Assembly: GCA_002348905.1 (NCBI GenBank)
Contig: DEBW01000089.1
Span: forward strand, 6,093 to 17,203
Length of the DNA stretch: 11,111 bases
Source: Ruminococcus flavefaciens
GTDB lineage: Bacteria; Bacillota; Clostridia; Oscillospirales; Ruminococcaceae
Direction: 5' to 3'
Shown here: one piece after another, positions 6,990 to 11,111 of the stretch
Layout: every line of letters begins with the position of its first letter
How positions within the stretch are numbered: the stretch's first letter is position 1
Position numbers and translations under genes: made by a program
Notes under the pieces: model-generated
Database searches by the model: none
Seen by the model: the letters and a program-made list of their open reading frames with translations, nothing else
Told to the model about the DNA's origin: nothing

Positions 6990-8027
6990 ATGACTGAACT
7001 TGTCGAAAAGCTTTACAGCACCTCCGACCTCTCAGACAGCGAACTGAAACAGCTCATAGAGACTGACGATGCTGATACCGCTGAGATACTCCGCAAAAGA
7101 GCCGATGAAGTACGCCGCAGATACTACGGTACAAAGGTATTTCTGAGAGGTCTTATAGAAATATCCAGCTACTGCAAAAACGACTGTCTCTACTGCGGTA
7201 TACGCCGGAGCAACAAAGATGCTGACCGCTACCGCCTTGACCGTGAGCAGATAATGCAGTGTGCCGAAGCAGGCTATGAACTCGGCTTCCGCACATTCGT
7301 CATGCAGGGCGGTGAGGACAGCTATTTCACGGACGATGTCATGTGCGGTATAATCTCTGAACTCAGGGAGAAATACCCTGACTGCGCCATAACTCTCTCC
7401 CTCGGCGAGCGAAGCTCTGAAAGCTACAGGCGCATGAAAGAAGCCGGAGCTGACCGTTATCTCCTGCGCCACGAAGCCGCTGACAGCGAACTTTACAGAA
7501 GTCTCCACCCTGCTGAAATGAGCCTCGAACACCGAAAAAAGTGCCTCTTTGAACTTAAAGGCCTCGGCTATCAGGTAGGTGCAGGCTTCATGGTCGGCGC
7601 TCCGAATCAGACCACTGAAAACCTCATCTCTGACCTGCGCTTTTTACAGGAACTACAGCCGCACATGATAGGCATAGGACCTTTCGTACCGCATCACTGC
7701 ACACCTTTCGCAGACGAAAAAGGCGGTACTCTTTAACTTACACTCAGACTTCTCGGAATACTGCGCCTGATGTTCCCGAAGGTACTTCTGCCGGCAACTA
7801 CAGCTCTCGGTACTATAGCACCAAACGGGCGTGAACTTGGCTTGCAGACCGGCTGCAACGTGGTAATGCCGAACCTTTCACCGGTAAACGTAAGGAAAAA
7901 ATACGAGCTTTACGACAACAAGATATGTACCGGCGAAGAAGCTGCCGAATGCCGTATGTGTCTGCAAAGACGTATAGAATCAGCCGGTTATGAAGTTGCT
8001 TCCGAACGTGGAGACTGTGTTTTGTAA
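6990..8027 (+). pseudogene. hydE: hydE ([FeFe]-hydrogenase maturase), interrupted by an in-frame TAA
   Basis: HydE is a radical SAM enzyme that, with HydF and HydG, builds the H-cluster of [FeFe]-hydrogenase. The first 248 codons give an intact N-terminal part, with the radical SAM motif CKNDCLYC (Cys62, 66, 69), the MQGGED segment and GAGFMVGAPNQT. A TAA at 7734-7736 (codon 249) then stops the frame. The same frame continues without a shift to a stop at 8025-8027. The continuation is plainly the HydE C-terminus: PATTALGTIAPNGRELG, VVMPNLSPVNVRKKYELYDNK, and the accessory cluster motif CX7CX2C (codons 313, 321, 324). The rejoined length of about 345 codons is normal for HydE. The codon was probably GAA (Glu), since GGTLE is what I recall of relatives, so one base change suffices. 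GGAGG at 6980-6984 supports the start. It may be a recent nonsense mutation, a sequencing error, or readthrough. The truncated product would lack the last barrel strands and the second cluster. Confidence 0.9.
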
Positions 8028-8058
8028 TATATAATTATTTAACGTAACCAACGATTAC

Positions 8059-8142
8059 TGTAGGGACGGCGTTCCGCCGTCCGCATCGAATGTACAATTT
8101 TTTCCAACTGCGCTACACGGGCGGCGAAACGCCGCCCCTACA
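8059..8142. repeat. 84-bp palindromic intergenic element (MITE- or REP-like)
   Basis: Two inverted terminal arms of about 24 nt face each other. The left starts at 8059 (TGTAGGGACGGCG...) and the right ends at 8142 (...CGCCGCCCCTACA), with 3 mismatches by hand alignment. Each arm is itself a hairpin: GGACGGCG (8064-8071), loop TTC, CGCCGTCC (8075-8082); and GGGCGGCG (8119-8126), loop AAA, CGCCGCCC (8130-8137). TTA flanks both sides (8055-8057, with one extra C, and 8143-8145), a weak hint of target duplication. The centre, about 8085-8110, is AT-rich. There is no ORF, so any mobility would depend on a transposase elsewhere. It sits between the broken hydE and the U32-like pair. Confidence 0.75.
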
Positions 8143-8179
8143 TTATAACGCTGAATTGGAATGACACAAGGAGTAAAAA

Positions 8180-9118
8180 ATGCGAGTAAGATTCCATCTT
8201 CCGGACTTCTCCGGACGTTATAAACTCAACCTCATGTTTGCGGAAATGCTGAAAAACAAGCCTGAATTTTTCCGTGAAGGCGTTGAGATAGCATCATTCT
8301 ACGGTGTATTTCCGCCTTCTATATGGAACGGCGGACGCACTCAGGGCGGTGTATGCGATAATGCATTCGTCAAGCAGGTAATAAAAGCATTCAACGAAAG
8401 AGGCATACCTCTCCGCTTCACTTTCACTAACCCTGCACTTGAAAAAAAGCACCTTTCCGATCCTTTCTGCAATATGGTCATGAACCTTGCAAACAATGGT
8501 CTTAACGAAGCTATAGTCATGTCTCCTCTGCTGGAGGACTATATCCGCAAGAATTATCCGAAGTACAAGCTTACAAGCTCTACCTGCAAGCGTATCACTG
8601 ATCCGGAAAAGCTTGAAGAAGAACTTGGAAAGGATTACAGCATAGTTGTCGTAGACTACGATTTCAACAATAACTTCGAGGTGCTTGAAAAGCTGCCGAG
8701 AAAGCAGGACTGTGAGCTTCTTGTAAATGCCTGCTGTGAACCGGGATGTCCGAGACGTTCAGCGCATTACCACTGTATAGGCGAACAGCAGATAGCCTAC
8801 AACGAGCACATCAAGAAGAATCCGGGCAAGCCTTTCAATATTGAAAAATACGATCCTCAGCACTTCCGTGACTGTCCTTATTCTCAGAGAGGTCTTTTCG
8901 AGATAAGAAACCTCCGTACACATATCTCTCCTGACGATATCTGGGAAAAGTACGTGCCAATGGGCTTTGAGCAGTTCAAGATAGAGGGACGCACAGCAAG
9001 TGCGCTTAATATACTCGAAACATATATGTATTACATGGCTAAGCCGGAATGCCGTGACGAAGCTCGTTTCATGCTTCTGAAAGCTTTAGAGAACTCCGGT
9101 GCGCTTATCTACAGATAA
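8180..9118 (+). CDS. U32-peptidase/UbiV-like Cys-rich protein, copy 1
   Basis: This 312-residue soluble protein is of uncertain function. It resembles the peptidase U32 group (PrtC, UbiU/UbiV, YhbU/V), which are TIM-barrel proteins, several of them [4Fe-4S]. The resemblance rests on the segment FKIEGRT (266-272), which echoes the U32 signature; on the pattern 'S-P-L-L-E-D-Y ... SSTCKRI' (115-138), typical of the barrel strand that names a position and its ancestral text; and on the Cys cluster NACCEPGC (Cys185, 186, 190) with Cys232. There is no signal peptide or membrane segment. AAGGAG (8168-8173), 6 nt before the ATG, fixes the start. The next gene, 9 nt on, is a paralogue about 65% identical over the first 200 residues. 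The assignment is inferred from motifs only. It could instead be an unnamed clostridial family. Confidence 0.7.
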   Translation: MRVRFHLPDFSGRYKLNLMFAEMLKNKPEFFREGVEIASFYGVFPPSIWNGGRTQGGVCDNAFVKQVIKAFNERGIPLRFTFTNPALEKKHLSDPFCNMVMNLANNGLNEAIVMSPLLEDYIRKNYPKYKLTSSTCKRITDPEKLEEELGKDYSIVVVDYDFNNNFEVLEKLPRKQDCELLVNACCEPGCPRRSAHYHCIGEQQIAYNEHIKKNPGKPFNIEKYDPQHFRDCPYSQRGLFEIRNLRTHISPDDIWEKYVPMGFEQFKIEGRTASALNILETYMYYMAKPECRDEARFMLLKALENSGALIYR

Positions 9119-9127
9119 GGAGGAAAT

Positions 9128-10087
9128 ATGAAAGCACGTTTTCATCTGCCTGATTTCAGCAAGAATTTTGAAGTTAACAGGGTATTCATTGAATTTAAAG
9201 AGGTTTTCCCTGACTGTTTCCGTGAGGGTGTAGAAATAGCCTCAGTTTACGGAGTTTTTCCGCCTGCGATATGGAACGGCGGACGTTTCCAGTATGGTGT
9301 GTGCAGTCCGGATTTTATGAAGGCTGTAATAAAATACCTTAACGACAAGAATATCCCTCTCCGCTTTACTTTCACAAATCCGCTCATCGAAAAAAAACAC
9401 CTTCATGACGAATACTGCAACCTGATAATGAAGCTTGCAGACAACGGCATGAACGAAGTTATAGTAGCTTCTCCGGTGCTTGAGGACTATATAAGGACAA
9501 ATTATCCGAATTACAAGATAACAAGCTCCACCTGCAAGAGAATAACTGAACCTGAAAAGCTCACAGAGGAACTTGAAAAGGACTACCACATAGTAGTTAT
9601 CGACTACGACCTCAACCACGATTTCGATACTCTCGAAAAGATAAAGGACAAGAAGAAGTGCGAACTTCTCGTAAACGCCTGCTGCAATCCGGGATGTAAG
9701 CTCAGAACTGAGCATTACCGCTCTATCGGCGCTGAACAGTTCGCATACGCTGAACAGCTCGACAAAGCTCCGAATTCCACATTCGACTTCACAAAGATGA
9801 AGAAATACGCTGAATTCCACAACGAAGCTATATTCAACTGCCAGTGCATGAACCGTTCAATATTCGAGAGCCGTCACCTCAAAAACCATATATCTCCTGA
9901 GGAGATATGGGAAAAGTACATCCCTATGGGATTTGAGCAGTTCAAGATAGAGGGAAGAACTGTCGATGTATTCAACCTCATCGAGCATTATATGTACTAC
10001 ATGATAAAGCCTGAATGCCGTGACGAATCCCGTCTGCGTATTTACATACAGCTTGCAAAACGTGGCATAATCAAAACAAAATTCTGA
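9128..10087 (+). CDS. U32-peptidase/UbiV-like Cys-rich protein, copy 2
   Basis: This 319-residue paralogue of the preceding protein arose by tandem duplication. The shared parts are the N-terminal (R)FHLPDF, FREGVEIAS.YGVFPP.IWNGGR (31-53), TFTNP (81-85), SSTCKRIT, LVNACC.PGC (Cys185, 186, 190) and the C-terminal IWEKY.PMGFEQFKIEGRT (260-278). The cysteines conserved in both copies are 59, 97, 136, 178, 185, 186, 190, 232/238 and 291/297, which marks them as likely functional. The region between about residues 200 and 240 has diverged: this copy has CQC (238-240) and a 6-residue longer loop. AAGGAGG (9117-9123) overlaps the stop of copy 1, so the pair is one transcription unit, perhaps forming a heterodimer like UbiU-UbiV. 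That is inference. The function is unknown. Confidence 0.7.
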   Translation: MKARFHLPDFSKNFEVNRVFIEFKEVFPDCFREGVEIASVYGVFPPAIWNGGRFQYGVCSPDFMKAVIKYLNDKNIPLRFTFTNPLIEKKHLHDEYCNLIMKLADNGMNEVIVASPVLEDYIRTNYPNYKITSSTCKRITEPEKLTEELEKDYHIVVIDYDLNHDFDTLEKIKDKKKCELLVNACCNPGCKLRTEHYRSIGAEQFAYAEQLDKAPNSTFDFTKMKKYAEFHNEAIFNCQCMNRSIFESRHLKNHISPEEIWEKYIPMGFEQFKIEGRTVDVFNLIEHYMYYMIKPECRDESRLRIYIQLAKRGIIKTKF

Positions 10088-10116
10088 TTTAACAGAACTG
10101 ACAAAAGGAGTATACT

Positions 10117-11111
10117 ATGAAAACCGCATCTGTTTTCAGTGACAATATGGTACTGCAAAGAGAAAAGAATTTCCGGATATTCGGCACCTGCACCGACAGT
10201 GACAAGGCTGTAACTGTCCGCATACCTGAGCTTCACGTATCTGCCGAAGCGGCGATCTCCGGCGGAAAATGGGAGGCTGTAATGCCTGCTCTGCCGGCTT
10301 TTGACTGCTGTACCGTCGAAATAGTGAGCGAAACTGAACTGATAGTATTCAGAAATGTTGCCATAGGTGAAGTATGGCTCGCTGGCGGACAGTCAAACAT
10401 GGAGTACGAACTCCATAATGACAAAAACGGCGCAAAAGAGCTTGCAGAATGTTCAAATGAAAACGTGCGCTACTATTATACTCCTAAATGTCCTATGACG
10501 GACGAGGAGCTTTTCCAGTCTGAGGCAAATACTCACTGGATGCTCCCGTCTGAGAAAAATTCAGAGGCATGGTCTGCGGTAGGCTGGTACTTCGCAAAAG
10601 AGCTTAGCCGTAAGCTTGGCTGTACAGTCGGTATACTCGGCTGTAACTGGGGAGGCACTTCCGCATCAGCATGGATTCCCCGTGAATGGCTGGAGACAAA
10701 TACAAAGCTCCGTCCGTACCTTGACGATTATGACAAAGCTGTTGACGGAAAAACTCCTGAGCAGATGATAGCTGAATACGATGAGTATACCGCATATCAT
10801 ACCGAATGGCAGAAGCGTGTAGAGGCTCTATACGCCAAAGAACCGGATACTCCGTGGACAAAGGTACAGGAATTATGCGGCGTGAACCGTTACCCCGGTC
10901 CTATGGGAATAAAAAATCCTATGCGCCCGTGCGGACTTTATGAGACTATGGTCAGCCGTGTATGCCCGTATACCGTCAGAGGTGTGCTGTGGTATCAGGG
11001 AGAATCCGACGACAACCGTCCGTACACGTACTATGACCTTATGTCTCTGCTGATAAACTGCTGGCGTACTCTCTGGCACGACGGGGAAATGTCCTTCCTG
11101 ATAGTACAGCT
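10117..11111 (+). CDS. Sialate O-acetylesterase-like SGNH esterase, partial
   Basis: This gene is cut by the window end after 331 codons, with no stop seen. The family (SASA domain, SGNH hydrolases) removes O-acetyl groups from sialic acids or, in plant-degrading bacteria, from acetylated polysaccharides. The nucleophile block is GGQSNME (Ser93), and the second block is LWYQGESD (Gly295, Glu296). The catalytic Asp-His block would lie beyond the window. The N-terminal ~85 residues (MKTASVFSDNMVLQRE...) are the usual beta-sandwich lead-in, with the DNMVLQR motif that starts many sialate O-acetylesterase homologues. No signal peptide is apparent, so it is probably cytosolic. AAAAGGAG (10103-10110), 6 nt upstream, supports the start. 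It is 29 nt after the U32-like pair with no terminator in between, so it may be in the same operon. The substrate cannot be told from sequence. Confidence 0.88.
   Translation, partial: MKTASVFSDNMVLQREKNFRIFGTCTDSDKAVTVRIPELHVSAEAAISGGKWEAVMPALPAFDCCTVEIVSETELIVFRNVAIGEVWLAGGQSNMEYELHNDKNGAKELAECSNENVRYYYTPKCPMTDEELFQSEANTHWMLPSEKNSEAWSAVGWYFAKELSRKLGCTVGILGCNWGGTSASAWIPREWLETNTKLRPYLDDYDKAVDGKTPEQMIAEYDEYTAYHTEWQKRVEALYAKEPDTPWTKVQELCGVNRYPGPMGIKNPMRPCGLYETMVSRVCPYTVRGVLWYQGESDDNRPYTYYDLMSLLINCWRTLWHDGEMSFLIVQ

Noticed and set aside
7770..8027. Separate 85-codon gene starting at ATG 7770
   Set aside because: It has no ribosome site and reads as the C-terminus of HydE in the same frame, so it is the distal part of the interrupted gene.
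8059..8142. CRISPR-like or intrinsic-terminator reading of the GC-rich hairpins
   Set aside because: There are only two inverted arms with no regularly spaced direct repeats, and neither hairpin is directly followed by a T-run.
9242..9820. Minus-strand open frame of 192 codons opposite the second U32-like gene
   Set aside because: The + strand frame is supported by a paralogue and a strong ribosome site, while the minus-strand translation has no motifs and no ribosome site that I can see.

Overview
The window is a chromosomal stretch of an anaerobic, low-to-mid GC Firmicute, most likely a gut or rumen Ruminococcus or close relative in the Clostridia. This is inferred from the strong AGGAGG-type ribosome sites, heavy use of ATA (Ile) and AGA (Arg) codons, a hydE-type gene for [FeFe]-hydrogenase maturation, an acetyl-esterase gene, and GC-rich palindromic intergenic repeats. 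I could not run a search, so the genus is tentative. All supported genes lie on the + strand.

Layout. Bases 1-260 hold a cluster of three short inverted repeats and then a good extended -10 promoter. Bases 261-5871 carry a branched-chain amino acid operon: ilvB and ilvN (acetolactate synthase large and small subunits), leuC and leuD (isopropylmalate isomerase), a small multi-pass membrane protein of unknown function, and leuB (isopropylmalate dehydrogenase). A 58-residue Cys-paired protein overlaps the end of leuB by ATGA. It is followed by nadA (quinolinate synthase) and then hydE, which is interrupted by an in-frame TAA at codon 249. After an 84-bp palindromic repeat come two tandem paralogous genes for Cys-rich proteins that resemble the peptidase U32/UbiV group. 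The window ends inside a sialate O-acetylesterase-like gene.

How they work together. IlvBN makes acetolactate or acetohydroxybutyrate, the entry to valine, leucine and isoleucine. LeuCD and LeuB carry out the second and third committed steps of leucine synthesis. ilvC, ilvD and leuA are not in the window. NadA makes quinolinate for NAD, and no nadB or nadC is seen here. LeuC, NadA and HydE are Fe-S enzymes by family, and the U32-like pair has conserved cysteines that could hold a cluster, so the middle of the window is rich in oxygen-sensitive Fe-S chemistry. The tight spacing from 261 to about 8027 suggests one long transcript or a few overlapping ones.

The points most worth a second look are the broken but otherwise intact hydE, the tandem uncharacterised U32-like pair, the CX2CX3C insertion in IlvB, the membrane protein embedded in the leu cluster, and the 84-bp palindrome whose two arms carry compensatory base changes.
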